Source of the DNA: Caenimonas sedimenti | Lineage (GTDB): Bacteria > Pseudomonadota > Gammaproteobacteria > Burkholderiales > Burkholderiaceae_C | NCBI RefSeq assembly: GCF_007833165.1 | Contig: NZ_VOBQ01000024.1 | Location: 1 to 64,000 of the forward strand | Direction: 5' to 3' | Length of the DNA stretch: 64,000 nt | In this document: positions 56,185 through 64,000 of the stretch, piece by piece | How positions within the stretch are numbered: the first letter of the stretch is position 1 | Layout of the letters: the number at the start of each line of letters is the position of its first letter | The notes under the pieces: model-generated | Seen by the model: only the letters and a program-made list of their open reading frames with translations | The model's database searches: none | What the model was told of the DNA's origin: nothing | Made by a program: the position numbers and the translations under genes

Positions 56185-57501
56185 ATGAACGCTGTCTCCC
56201 CACCCACCGACGCGCTTGTCGCCCCACTGACCGCCATCGAGCAGATGATCGCGCGCCGCCAGCTCGCCGAGGCGGCCCAGCAGCTCAACGTGCTGGTGCG
56301 CCAGGCGCCGGGTGACGCCCGCATCTACCTCATGGGATCGCGGCTCGCCGAAGCCTCCGGCAACGCCAAGGGCGGCGTCGATGCCGCGCGCCGCGCTGTC
56401 GAGGCAGCCCCCGCCTGGAGCGTCGCCGTGACCGAGCTCGCGCTGGCACTGGCGCGCGCGAACCAGTTCACCGAAGCCATCGCGATGGCTGAAAAGGCCG
56501 TGCAGCTCGATGGCGACAACCCGGCGCTGCTGGCCCGCGTGATCGACGTGGCCCATCGCGCCCAGCACCTGGACCTGGCGCTCGCCTGGCTCACGCGCGC
56601 TGCCGTGCTGAGCCCGGACAACATCGCGATCAAGCGGCTGGTCGCGCGCGACCTTCGGATGAAGCACCGTCATGCGGAAGCCCTGGCGGCGTACTCCGCC
56701 ATCCTGCAGGCGAAACCGGAAGACACGGATGCCCGCCTGGGCCGGCTGCAGACCGCGCTGGCGATGGATGACAACGCCGCAGCGCAACAGGACGCCGCGG
56801 CTTTGCTGGCGGCGGACCCTGCGAACACGACGTTCCAGTTCTGGGCCGCGGTGGCACAGGGCGAAACGCCGCAGCACCAGCCGGCCGAGATGGTCACCCA
56901 TCTCTATGACGGCTTCGCCGACCTGTACGAACAGCATGTCATGGGCACGCTCAAGTACAAGCTGCCCGAGCTCGCCGCCAGCCGCGTGCTGCAGTGGTAC
57001 CCCGACCGCAAGCTCAACGTGCTCGACCTCGGTTGCGGGACCGGCCTGCTCGGCGTTTACCTGGGCCGCATCAACGGGGCGATGGTCGGCGTCGACCTGT
57101 CACGGCCGATGATCGACCAGGCCGTCCGCCGCAACGTCTACGACAAGTTCCACCAGGTCGACCTGCTGGAGGCGCTCGAAGCCACGCCCGAAGCGCTCTA
57201 TGACGTCATCGCGGCGCTGGACGTCTTCATCTACGCGGGCGCCCTGGAAATCGCCGTCAAGGACGCGCACCGGATCCTCAAGCCGGGCGGCCGGCTGGTG
57301 CTCTCGTGCGAGAGCGCCGCCGAAGGCGAGCCCGACATGGTCCTGCGTTCCTCGCTGCGCTACGCGCACCAGCGCGCCGCAGTGGAGGCGCAGTGCAAGG
57401 CGGCGGGGTTCGCCGAGGTGGAGATCGAATCCGTCACCGTGCGCGAGGAAGACCGCGCGCCGGTGGAAGGTTTCCTCGTGGTGGCGCGGAAAGCGGGCTG
57501 A
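56185..57501 (+). CDS. TPR-repeat protein fused to SAM-dependent methyltransferase
   Basis: 438 aa. The first about 225 residues are TPR-like helical pairs (LVRQAPGDARIYLMGSRLAE, AEKAVQLDGDNPALLARVID). A class I methyltransferase follows: VLDLGCGTGLLGVYLG (SAM site), VGVDLSRPMIDQA, and HRILKPGGRLVLSCES. The substrate is unknown, probably a protein bound by the TPR part. The ATG at 56185 is chosen because sequence further upstream does not look like the family. It does not belong to the divergent suc operon. Confidence 0.82.
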   Translation: MNAVSPPTDALVAPLTAIEQMIARRQLAEAAQQLNVLVRQAPGDARIYLMGSRLAEASGNAKGGVDAARRAVEAAPAWSVAVTELALALARANQFTEAIAMAEKAVQLDGDNPALLARVIDVAHRAQHLDLALAWLTRAAVLSPDNIAIKRLVARDLRMKHRHAEALAAYSAILQAKPEDTDARLGRLQTALAMDDNAAAQQDAAALLAADPANTTFQFWAAVAQGETPQHQPAEMVTHLYDGFADLYEQHVMGTLKYKLPELAASRVLQWYPDRKLNVLDLGCGTGLLGVYLGRINGAMVGVDLSRPMIDQAVRRNVYDKFHQVDLLEALEATPEALYDVIAALDVFIYAGALEIAVKDAHRILKPGGRLVLSCESAAEGEPDMVLRSSLRYAHQRAAVEAQCKAAGFAEVEIESVTVREEDRAPVEGFLVVARKAG

Positions 57502-57510
57502 GTCGGCCGC

Positions 57511-57876
57511 TCAGCTCGCACTGGGCCGGTTCCTTTCCCACTCTCCGAGAAACGCGGCCCACTCATCCTCGAACGCCTGGGGGGAAACCTCCTCGTAGGA
57601 AGGGTCGTCGAAGAGCATGGGCGAGTCCGTCCAGAAACCCATGTTCCTGCCGAGCGGGCCCGCGACGATGGCCTGCTCGCTGATGCTGAAGCCGATTTCG
57701 CGTTGCGGGAGTCCGGTCTCGTCCACCTCGATCCACCAGTGCCTGACGTCACTGTAGGCCTTCTCGAAGTCGGGGCTCGCCGAAGGAACCATGGTGCGAA
57801 GCACTTGCTCCAGCAGGGGATGGGCACGCAAGCGCGATTGCCCGCTTTTGTCGAGAGAAATGGCGATGGTTCGCAT
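57511..57876 (-). CDS. Conserved-looking hypothetical protein, 121 aa
   Basis: Not recognised. Soluble, acidic, no signal peptide: MRTIAISLDKSGQSRLRAHP at the start, a Trp pair (HWWIEVDE), and an acidic Trp-rich end (FEDEWAAFLGEWERN). Codon use matches its neighbours. Its start lies 4 bp after the stop of upstream prpE, so it could be cotranscribed with it. It converges on the TPR-methyltransferase, 9 bp apart. Confidence 0.6.
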   Translation of the reverse strand: MRTIAISLDKSGQSRLRAHPLLEQVLRTMVPSASPDFEKAYSDVRHWWIEVDETGLPQREIGFSISEQAIVAGPLGRNMGFWTDSPMLFDDPSYEEVSPQAFEDEWAAFLGEWERNRPSAS

Positions 57877-57880
57877 GGGG

Positions 57881-59773
57881 CTAGGCCAATAGGTCCTTGA
57901 TCTGTTGCAGCGCTGATGGATCCTCGATGGTGGTCAGGTCACCGGGGTCACGCCCTTCGCACACCGCCTGGATCGCGCGGCGCAGGAGCTTCCCGCTGCG
58001 CGTCTTGGGCAGCAGCGTCACGAAGCGCACCCGCGCCGGCCGCGCGACGGCGCCCAGCTGGTCGTCGACCACTTTCATGATGTCGCCTTCGAGCTTCAGG
58101 CGCGCGGCGTCGTCATGGACGGCCGTGGTGTCCCGGATGACGACGAAAGCCATCGCGACCTGGCCCTTGAGCGGGTCGGCGACGCCGACGACCGCGACTT
58201 CGGCCACGTTCGGATGGCTCGAGATGCTCTCCTCGATCTCGCGCGTGCCGAGCCGGTGCCCCGCCACGTTGATCACGTCGTCGGTGCGGCCGAGGATGTA
58301 GAAGTAGCCGTCCTTGTCGCGGATGCCCCAGTCGAAGGTGCTGTAGACCTGCTGCCCGGGAATGCTGGACCAGTAGGTGCTGACGAAGCGCTCGTCGTCG
58401 CGCCACACCGTCTGCATGAACCCCGGCGGCGTGGGACCGGCGATCACGACCACGCCCTTCTGGTCGGGCTCGGTCAATTCCTCGCCGGTGGACTCATGCA
58501 CGATCTTCACGTCGTAGCCATACATGGGCACGCCCGGGCTGCCGAATTTGCTGGCCTGCTTTTCCACGCCGTTGGCGATGGTGAGGATGGGCCAGCCGCT
58601 CTCGGTCTGCCAGTAGTTGTCGATGATGGGCACGCCCAGCCCGTCGCTGATCCAGCGCGCGGTCGGCTCGTCCAGCGGCTCGCCCGCCAGGAACAGCGCC
58701 TTCAGGCTGGACAGGTCGTACTTCTTCAGGAATGCCGGATCCTGCTTCTTCAGCACGCGCACCGCGGTCGGCGCGCTGAACATCGACGTGACCTTGTACT
58801 TTTCGACCAGGCTCCACCAGATGCCGGCGTCGGGCCGGATCGGCAGGCCCTCGTACATGATGGTCGCCATGCCGGCGATCAGCGGACCGTAGACGATGTA
58901 GCTGTGGCCCACGACCCAGCCGATATCGCTGGTGGAGAAATACGTCTCGCCCGGTTCGCCGAGGAAGATGTGCTTCATGCTGGCCGCCAGGGCCACCGCG
59001 TAGCCGCCGACGTCGCGTTGCACACCCTTGGGACGGCCCGTGGTTCCACTGGTGTAGATGGTGTAGCTGATGTCCGTGGAATCCAGCCACACGCAAGGCA
59101 CTTGCACGTCGGCATGGCGTTGCGCGAGCTCGGCCCAGTCGTGGTCGCGGCCAGGCGACCTTTCCATCGGCGCCAGGCCGCGGTCGACCAGCAGGAGCGA
59201 TGCCGGCTTGTGCGCGGACAACCGGATCGCTTCGTCCAGCAGCGGCTTGTACGCCAGCACCTTGCCGGCCCTCGACCCCGCGTCGGCGCTCACGATCACC
59301 GACGGCGTGAAGTCTTCGATGCGCGAGGCCAGCGACACCGATGCGAACCCCCCGAACACCACCGAATGGATCGCGCCGATGCGGGCGCAGGCTAGCATCG
59401 CGAAGGCGGCCTCCGCGATCATCGGCATGTAGATCAGGACGCGATCGCCCCGGGCGACCCCGAGCGACAGCAGCACCGCGGCCATCTTCTGCACTTCCGC
59501 GTGCAGTTCCCGGAAGGTGTAGACCTTCTCCTGGTTCGTCTCCGTGGAAACATAGATCAGCGACGCCTGGTCCGCGCGGTCCTTCAGGTGCCGGTCCACC
59601 GCGTTGTGGCAAAGGTTGGTGGTGCCGCCGGCGAACCAGTGCACGAAGGGCGGGCGGCTCGCGTCGCAGATGGTCGCGGGCCGCGTCTTCCAGTCGATCA
59701 GCCGGGCCTGCTCGGCCCAGAACGCGTCGCGGTCCGTGAGCGAGCGGCGATGGAAGTCGGCGTAGTTCGTCAT
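57881..59773 (-). CDS. prpE: Propionyl-CoA synthetase
   Basis: 630-aa acyl-AMP-forming ligase, close in type to PrpE/AcsA. The adenylate motif is YTSGTTGRPKG, followed by WWSLVEKYKVTSMFSAPTA and the acylatable lysine in TRSGKLLRR. The N-terminal YADFHRRSLTDRDAFWAEQA is the PrpE-type start. It activates propionate (or acetate) for central metabolism. No prpBCD genes are close. Lysine acetylation at the RSGK site is the standard control in this family, and a sirtuin that could reverse it is at 9.2 kb. Confidence 0.9.
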   Translation of the reverse strand: MTNYADFHRRSLTDRDAFWAEQARLIDWKTRPATICDASRPPFVHWFAGGTTNLCHNAVDRHLKDRADQASLIYVSTETNQEKVYTFRELHAEVQKMAAVLLSLGVARGDRVLIYMPMIAEAAFAMLACARIGAIHSVVFGGFASVSLASRIEDFTPSVIVSADAGSRAGKVLAYKPLLDEAIRLSAHKPASLLLVDRGLAPMERSPGRDHDWAELAQRHADVQVPCVWLDSTDISYTIYTSGTTGRPKGVQRDVGGYAVALAASMKHIFLGEPGETYFSTSDIGWVVGHSYIVYGPLIAGMATIMYEGLPIRPDAGIWWSLVEKYKVTSMFSAPTAVRVLKKQDPAFLKKYDLSSLKALFLAGEPLDEPTARWISDGLGVPIIDNYWQTESGWPILTIANGVEKQASKFGSPGVPMYGYDVKIVHESTGEELTEPDQKGVVVIAGPTPPGFMQTVWRDDERFVSTYWSSIPGQQVYSTFDWGIRDKDGYFYILGRTDDVINVAGHRLGTREIEESISSHPNVAEVAVVGVADPLKGQVAMAFVVIRDTTAVHDDAARLKLEGDIMKVVDDQLGAVARPARVRFVTLLPKTRSGKLLRRAIQAVCEGRDPGDLTTIEDPSALQQIKDLLA

Positions 59774-59856
59774 GCCTCTTGTCTCCTGGTACGGGGCGCC
59801 GCGATTGTTGTCGCGCGACTTTGCGAGGAACTGACGCCGGACTGTCCCGCCAATGA

Positions 59857-60474
59857 CTATTTGACCAGTGCCAGCACGTCCTTGAACCGCGGGTGTTCCG
59901 CATCTTGCAGCCATTCGAAGGCCACCATCTCGGTCGTCACCAGTTCCGCGCCGGCGCCGGCCAGGCGGTCGAAGGCGGCGTCACGGCTGCGCTCGGTGCG
60001 CGAGCTGCAGGCGTCGGTGACGACCCAGACCTCGAACTCTTCCTCGAGCAGGCCGAGCGCGGTTTGCAGCAGGCAGACGTGCGCCTCGCAGCCGGCCAGG
60101 ACGATGCTCTCGCGCCCTGGGGCGGGCGGCGGCACCGCCTTTTGCAGGTGCTTGGGCAGGCTGCGCGCGTTGCCGCCCTGCCCGCCTTGGCCTGCCTTCG
60201 CCGCCGGGCGCAGCTTGGGGATGAGCACGCTCGAGCCGTCGAAGGCGATCTTCGACAGCACGCGGCCGGCCACCAGCGGCTGCAAATCAGCGACGGTGCC
60301 GCCCAGCCCTGCGGGGTTCTCTTCGGTGGCCCAGAACGGGACCTCCAGCAACTGCGCGATTCGTGCCAGCCGCACGGCATTGGCGACGGCTTCGGCGCCT
60401 GCGTGGATGGAGGGCATCAGGCGCTGCTGGTAGTCCACCAGCACCAATTGGCATTCGTCGGCTTGCATCAGCAT
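59857..60474 (-). CDS. Isochorismatase-family (YcaC-like) hydrolase
   Basis: 205 aa. Cysteine-hydrolase triad of the family: Asp in LVLVDYQQRL, Lys in RVLSKIAFD, and nucleophile Cys in GCEAHVCLLQTAL. The substrate is unknown; YcaC-like proteins hydrolyse small amides. Two close Met starts exist (60474 and 60468). Same direction as the prpE gene but separated by 83 bp. Confidence 0.8.
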   Translation of the reverse strand: MLMQADECQLVLVDYQQRLMPSIHAGAEAVANAVRLARIAQLLEVPFWATEENPAGLGGTVADLQPLVAGRVLSKIAFDGSSVLIPKLRPAAKAGQGGQGGNARSLPKHLQKAVPPPAPGRESIVLAGCEAHVCLLQTALGLLEEEFEVWVVTDACSSRTERSRDAAFDRLAGAGAELVTTEMVAFEWLQDAEHPRFKDVLALVK

Positions 60475-60496
60475 GGGGGGATTATCCCGCCGCAAG

Positions 60497-61597
60497 TCAC
60501 TGCCGCAACCGGAGCAACTGCCCTTGCGCGCTGTCGGTGACGACGTAGAGCCAGCCGTCGGGGCTTTGGCGCACGTCGCGGACGCGGCCCACGCCCTCCA
60601 GCAGCTTGTGCTCGCGCACGACCTTCCCCTCGGCAAGCTCCAGCCGGGCCAGGTAGCCGAACTTCAACGAGCCGACGAACAGGTTGCCGCGGGCCGCCGC
60701 GCCATATTTGTCGCTGGTGAGGAAGGCCATGCCCGATGGCGCGATGGACGGCACCCAGTATTTCAGCGGCTGCTCCAGGCCGGCGCGTTCGGTGATGCCC
60801 TCGCCGATCTTGCCGCCGCCATAGTTCTCGCCATAGGTGATCACGGGCCAGCCATGGTTGCGCCCGGCGCGCGCGATGTTGATTTCGTCGCCGCCCTGCG
60901 GGCCATGCTCATGGGTCCAGAGCGCGCCGTCCGGCCCCAGCGCGGCGCCCTGCATGTTGCGGTGGCCGTAGCTCCAGATCTCCGGCAGCGCGCCGGCCCG
61001 GCCCACGAAGGGGTTGTCCCTGGGCGCCGTGCCGTCCTTCTGGATGCGCACCACCTTGCCGTGGTGCGTGTCCAGCGTCTGCGCGTCGCGCATGCGCGAG
61101 TAGCGGTCGCCGAGCGTCAGGAACAGATGTCCGTCGCGCGTTTCCACGATCCGGCAGCCGAAGTGGTGGCTGCTTTCCACCTTCGGCTTGCCGCTGAAGA
61201 TGACCCGCACGTTCTCCAGCCGGCTCAAGTCGTCCGAAAGCTTCGCGCGCGCCAGGGCCGTGCTGTTTCCGCCGGCGCCGGGCTCCGAGAAACAGAAGTA
61301 CAGCTCGCGGTTGCGGTCGAACCCGGAGTCCAGCACCACGTCCAGCAGGCCGCCCTGGCCCCGCGCCACGACCTCGGGCACGCCGGCCAACGGCTTCCCC
61401 AGCCTGCCGTCCGCTTCGACGACGCGCATGCGGCCCGGGCGTTCGGTCACGAGGAAGCGGCCTTGCGGCAGGAAGGCCACCGCCCACGGATTCTCCAGGC
61501 CGGAGGCGATGGTCTCCGTGCGCCAGGCCTGGGCCCAGGCAGAGGGATTCGTGAGAACTGCCACAATGGCGGCGGCCAGAAAGCGGGTGTATCGCAT
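60497..61597 (-). CDS. PQQ-dependent sugar dehydrogenase (YliI/Asd type), exported
   Basis: 366 aa. Signal peptide MRYTRFLAAAIVAVLTNPSA then AWA. Six-bladed propeller with SGLENPWAVAFLPQG, SHHFGCRIVE, LTLGDRYSR, GHRNMQG and the catalytic-region EHGPQGGDEIN. These enzymes oxidise aldoses in the periplasm with PQQ and calcium. ATG 61597 is preferred for its AGGAAG site; ATG 61615 would add six residues. Divergent from the NlpC/P60 gene. Confidence 0.87.
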   Translation of the reverse strand: MRYTRFLAAAIVAVLTNPSAWAQAWRTETIASGLENPWAVAFLPQGRFLVTERPGRMRVVEADGRLGKPLAGVPEVVARGQGGLLDVVLDSGFDRNRELYFCFSEPGAGGNSTALARAKLSDDLSRLENVRVIFSGKPKVESSHHFGCRIVETRDGHLFLTLGDRYSRMRDAQTLDTHHGKVVRIQKDGTAPRDNPFVGRAGALPEIWSYGHRNMQGAALGPDGALWTHEHGPQGGDEINIARAGRNHGWPVITYGENYGGGKIGEGITERAGLEQPLKYWVPSIAPSGMAFLTSDKYGAAARGNLFVGSLKFGYLARLELAEGKVVREHKLLEGVGRVRDVRQSPDGWLYVVTDSAQGQLLRLRQ

Positions 61598-61694
61598 GGC
61601 CGGATTCTTCCTCATTGGCCGGTCGCGCGGGGTTCGGTCCCCAGAATCTTTCCAAATTTCCATACAGATCAACAGTTTGCCCGCGAATCTTCGC

Positions 61695-61724
61695 TTGACT
61701 TCTCAATGCCGAACCGGCTAAGCT
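61695..61724 (+). promoter_or_regulatory. Promoter candidate for the NlpC/P60 gene
   Basis: TTGACT (61695-61700) and TAAGCT (61719-61724) with 18-bp spacing, in the divergent gap with the sugar dehydrogenase gene. The predicted start would fall close to the ATG at 61733, leaving almost no leader, so confidence is low. Confidence 0.35.
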
Positions 61725-61732
61725 CCGCCTCC

Positions 61733-62335
61733 ATGACCCGTTGGCTCAGCATTGCCCTGCTCGCCTGGTGCGCCGGCGCACAGGCAGCGCCCGCGACTTC
61801 GGCCGAAGACGACGTGGGACGCTTCATGGCGGAAAAGGGCTTTCTGGACCGCCTGGACCAGGTTCGCCATTCGGTCACGGACCGGGTGGTCGAACAGGCT
61901 GGCACGGTGGCGCATCGCGCATCCGACCTGGTCGTCTCCGCCATGGGCTTCCTGGGTGTCCCTTACCGGCGTGGCGGCAACTCGATCGATACCGGCTTCG
62001 ATTGCAGTGGCTTCGTGAAAGCCATGTTCGAACAGACCGTGGGCCTGGTGCTGCCGCGGCGCGCCAACGAGCAGGCCGCCGCCACGCAGAAGATCGAGCG
62101 GCGCGAACTGCAGCCTGGCGACCTGGTGTTCTTCAACACCATGAAGCGCACTTTCAGCCACGTGGGCATCTACGTCGGCGACAACAAATTCATTCATTCG
62201 CCCAAGCCTGGTGCGCAGGTGCGCGTCGAAGACATGGGCAACTCGTATTGGGATCGCCGGTTCGACGGCGCGCGCCGCGTCCTCACGCCGGTCGCCGCGC
62301 AGGCCCAGGCGCCAATTCCCGTCCTGCTCCCCTGA
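61733..62335 (+). CDS. C40 (NlpC/P60) peptidoglycan hydrolase
   Basis: 200 aa, exported. Signal peptide MTRWLSIALLAWCAGAQAAP, a helical spacer, then the NlpC/P60 domain with catalytic C91 in FDCSGFV and His in SHVGIYVG, plus KFIHSP for the third polar residue. It cleaves peptide stems (D-Glu to meso-DAP) in cell wall. The N-terminal spacer lacks a recognisable cell-wall-binding domain. ATG 61733 is chosen for the leader; ATG 61706 is an alternative. Confidence 0.87.
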   Translation: MTRWLSIALLAWCAGAQAAPATSAEDDVGRFMAEKGFLDRLDQVRHSVTDRVVEQAGTVAHRASDLVVSAMGFLGVPYRRGGNSIDTGFDCSGFVKAMFEQTVGLVLPRRANEQAAATQKIERRELQPGDLVFFNTMKRTFSHVGIYVGDNKFIHSPKPGAQVRVEDMGNSYWDRRFDGARRVLTPVAAQAQAPIPVLLP

Positions 62336-62451
62336 TTCGCCGGCCGCCCACGCGGTCGAATTGCCTCTGCTGCAAACCCTCCTGCAAGGTTCGCGGGCCG
62401 CGCGTACCATGCGCGACGGCTCATCCACCCAGCAGAGAAGGACCAAGGGGC

Positions 62452-62952
62452 ATGGCGAAACTCAACGTGAACGGCGCGGTGCGCGAATTCGACGCGGAGG
62501 GGGACACGCCCCTGCTGTGGGTGCTGCGGGAGCAGCTGGGCCTGACCGGCACCAAGTACGGCTGCGGCATCGCTGCCTGCGGCTCCTGCACAGTGCACCT
62601 GGACGGCGTTCCCACGCGCAGCTGCGTGCGGCCGGTCTCCACGGTCGGCCCCGAAGAAAAGATCGTGACCATCGAGGGCCTGTCGCGCGACGGCTCCCAC
62701 CCCTTGCAGAAGGCCTGGGTCGCGCTCGACGTCCCGCAATGCGGCTACTGCCAGAGCGGGATGCTCATGGCCGCGGCGGCCCTGCTGAAGGCCAAGCCCA
62801 ATCCGACCGATGCCGACATCGACGACGCGATGAGCAACATCTGCCGCTGCGGCACGTACAACCGCGTCCGTGCGGGCATCAAGGCGGCGGTGCAAGGCAG
62901 TACGCGCAGCGCGGGCCTGGCCATCCAGCACGCCGATGGGAGCGTCACGTGA
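62452..62952 (+). CDS. iorA: (2Fe-2S) subunit of molybdenum hydroxylase (isoquinoline 1-oxidoreductase alpha type)
   Basis: 166 aa. Two [2Fe-2S] clusters: plant-type motif YGCGIAACGSCTVHLDG with a later Cys (SCVRPV), and the second cluster in QCGYCQSGM and NICRCGTYNRV. AAGGGG precedes the ATG. It passes electrons from the molybdenum subunit. It overlaps the next gene by four bases (GTGA). No FAD subunit is adjacent so far, consistent with the two-subunit IorAB type. Confidence 0.88.
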   Translation: MAKLNVNGAVREFDAEGDTPLLWVLREQLGLTGTKYGCGIAACGSCTVHLDGVPTRSCVRPVSTVGPEEKIVTIEGLSRDGSHPLQKAWVALDVPQCGYCQSGMLMAAAALLKAKPNPTDADIDDAMSNICRCGTYNRVRAGIKAAVQGSTRSAGLAIQHADGSVT

Positions 62953-64000
62953 GCGCCGTCCCCTCCTCGATCGACCGTCGCGGTTTCCTGAAGGTTTCGG
63001 CAGGCGCAGGCCTGGTGATCGGCTTCCACATCCCATTCGCCGGGACGGCCACCGCGCAGGCCATGGCGCCCGAAATCAACGCCTGGGTGGTCGTGAAGCC
63101 CGACGACACGGTGATCATCCGCATCGCCCGCTCCGAGATGGGCCAGGGCACGCTGACGGGCCTGGCGCAACTGGCCGCCGAGGAACTGGAATGCAACTGG
63201 GCCAAGGTGACCACCGAGTACCCGACGCCTGGCGCGAACCTGGCGCGCAAGCGCGTGTGGGGCAACTACTCGACCGGCGGCAGCCGCGGCATCCGCGAGT
63301 CGCACGACTACGTGCGCAAGGGCGGCGCTGCCGCCCGCGTGATGCTGGTGCAGGCCGCGGCCAATGAATGGAAGGTGCCGGTGGCCGAATGCCGGGCCGC
63401 CAACAGCGTGGTGACACACGCACCGAGCGGCCGCACGCTGACCTATGGAAAGCTGGCGGACGCCGCCGGCAAGCTGACCCCTCCCGCCGACGTGCCGCTG
63501 AAGGACCCCAAGGACTGGAAGCTGGTCGGCAAGCGCATGGCCCGGCTGGACACCGTCGAAAAGGTCACCGGCAAGCAGATCTACGGCGCGGATCTCCAGA
63601 TGCCGGGCATGCTGAACGCCGCCATCAAGGACTGCCCCGTCTTCGGCGGCAAGGTGAAGAGCTTCAACGCCGCCGCCATCGAGCGGCGGCCGGGCGTGAA
63701 GAAGGTGGTCCGGGTCGGCGACAGCGCCGTGGCCGTGGTGGCCGACACCTGGTGGCGCGCCAAGACCGCCCTGGACGCGTTGCCGATCGAATGGGACCTG
63801 GGGCCCAACGCCAAGGAATCCAGTGCCACGGTGGCGGCCATGCTCAAGGCGGGCCTGGACGCCCCGGACGCGGCCGTGGGCAACCAGAACGGCGATGCGA
63901 AAGCCGCGCTGGCCTCCGCCTCGCGTGTGATCGAAGCGGTGTATTCCTATCCGCACCAGAACCACGCGACGATGGAGCCGATGAACGCGACGGCCCGCTA
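62949..64000 (+). CDS. iorB: Molybdopterin-binding subunit of the same hydroxylase, truncated by window end
   Basis: At least 350 aa are seen; no stop is reached. GTG start overlapping the iorA stop. N-terminal Tat leader with RRGFLKVSAGAGLVIGF, then the aldehyde oxidase/xanthine dehydrogenase domain (ARSEMGQGTLTGLAQLAAEE, GNYSTGGSRGIRESHDY, GKQIYGADLQMPGMLNAA, YPHQNHATMEPMNATA). The Tat signal places the enzyme in the periplasm, typical of IorB-like oxidases of N-heterocycles or aldehydes. Substrate unknown; the molybdenum ligand region near the C terminus is outside the window. Confidence 0.85.
   Translation, partial: MSAVPSSIDRRGFLKVSAGAGLVIGFHIPFAGTATAQAMAPEINAWVVVKPDDTVIIRIARSEMGQGTLTGLAQLAAEELECNWAKVTTEYPTPGANLARKRVWGNYSTGGSRGIRESHDYVRKGGAAARVMLVQAAANEWKVPVAECRAANSVVTHAPSGRTLTYGKLADAAGKLTPPADVPLKDPKDWKLVGKRMARLDTVEKVTGKQIYGADLQMPGMLNAAIKDCPVFGGKVKSFNAAAIERRPGVKKVVRVGDSAVAVVADTWWRAKTALDALPIEWDLGPNAKESSATVAAMLKAGLDAPDAAVGNQNGDAKAALASASRVIEAVYSYPHQNHATMEPMNATAR

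Overview
The window is about 64 kb of GC-rich DNA that is densely packed with genes. It reads as the chromosome of a betaproteobacterium of the order Burkholderiales, most like the Comamonadaceae (Ramlibacter/Variovorax type). That placement is inference from protein character and from conserved gene orders: purA-hisZ-DUF2065-hflC-hflK-hflX-hfq-der-bamB-yfgM-hisS-ispG-rodZ-pilW-rlmN-ndk on one strand, and sucA-odhB-lpdA-zapE. I see no rRNA, tRNA, CRISPR array, prophage or transposase gene.

Layout. 1-269 is anomalous: an exact 117-bp copy of the ndk/rluB junction found again at 41160, followed by a poly-C tract, then the upstream region of a FadJ-like beta-oxidation enzyme. 2.4-10 kb carries accessory metabolic and transport genes: an M20 peptidase, an SMP-30 hydrolase, a glycerophosphodiesterase, a MarR-GNAT fusion with a palindromic operator candidate, an EamA transporter carrying an in-frame 126-bp inverted-repeat element, a split chromate transporter and a sirtuin. 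10-22 kb is signalling-rich: an uncharacterised zinc-ribbon membrane protein, a c-haem HAMP sensor lacking an output domain, a Ser/Thr kinase-cyclase fusion, and a 7TM hybrid histidine kinase. The lolD-like/tesA divergent pair and selU lie among these. 22-24 kb holds a PLP lyase, an AraC regulator and a VOC protein.

24-44.5 kb is mostly the conserved housekeeping block on the minus strand: purine salvage and synthesis, HisZ, membrane protease modulators, Hfq, ribosome assembly GTPase, outer-membrane assembly, histidyl-tRNA synthetase, isoprenoid synthesis, cell shape, pilus, rRNA modification and NDP kinase. It continues into rluB, scpB and rluD. bamD is divergent from rluD and converges on a DinG-type helicase.

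47-64 kb holds a PP2C phosphatase (a plausible counterpart of the kinase at 13.9 kb), the 2-oxoglutarate dehydrogenase operon with a mobile-type inverted repeat between sucA and odhB, a TPR-methyltransferase, propionyl-CoA synthetase, an isochorismatase-like hydrolase, a PQQ-type sugar dehydrogenase, an NlpC/P60 hydrolase, and a molybdenum hydroxylase pair whose large subunit runs off the window end.

The observations most worth a second look are the in-frame hairpin element inside the EamA gene, the 1-203 junction that looks like an assembly artefact, the structured repeat upstream of hisZ (27483-27735), the haem sensor plus kinase-cyclase pair, and the MarR-GNAT operator palindrome.
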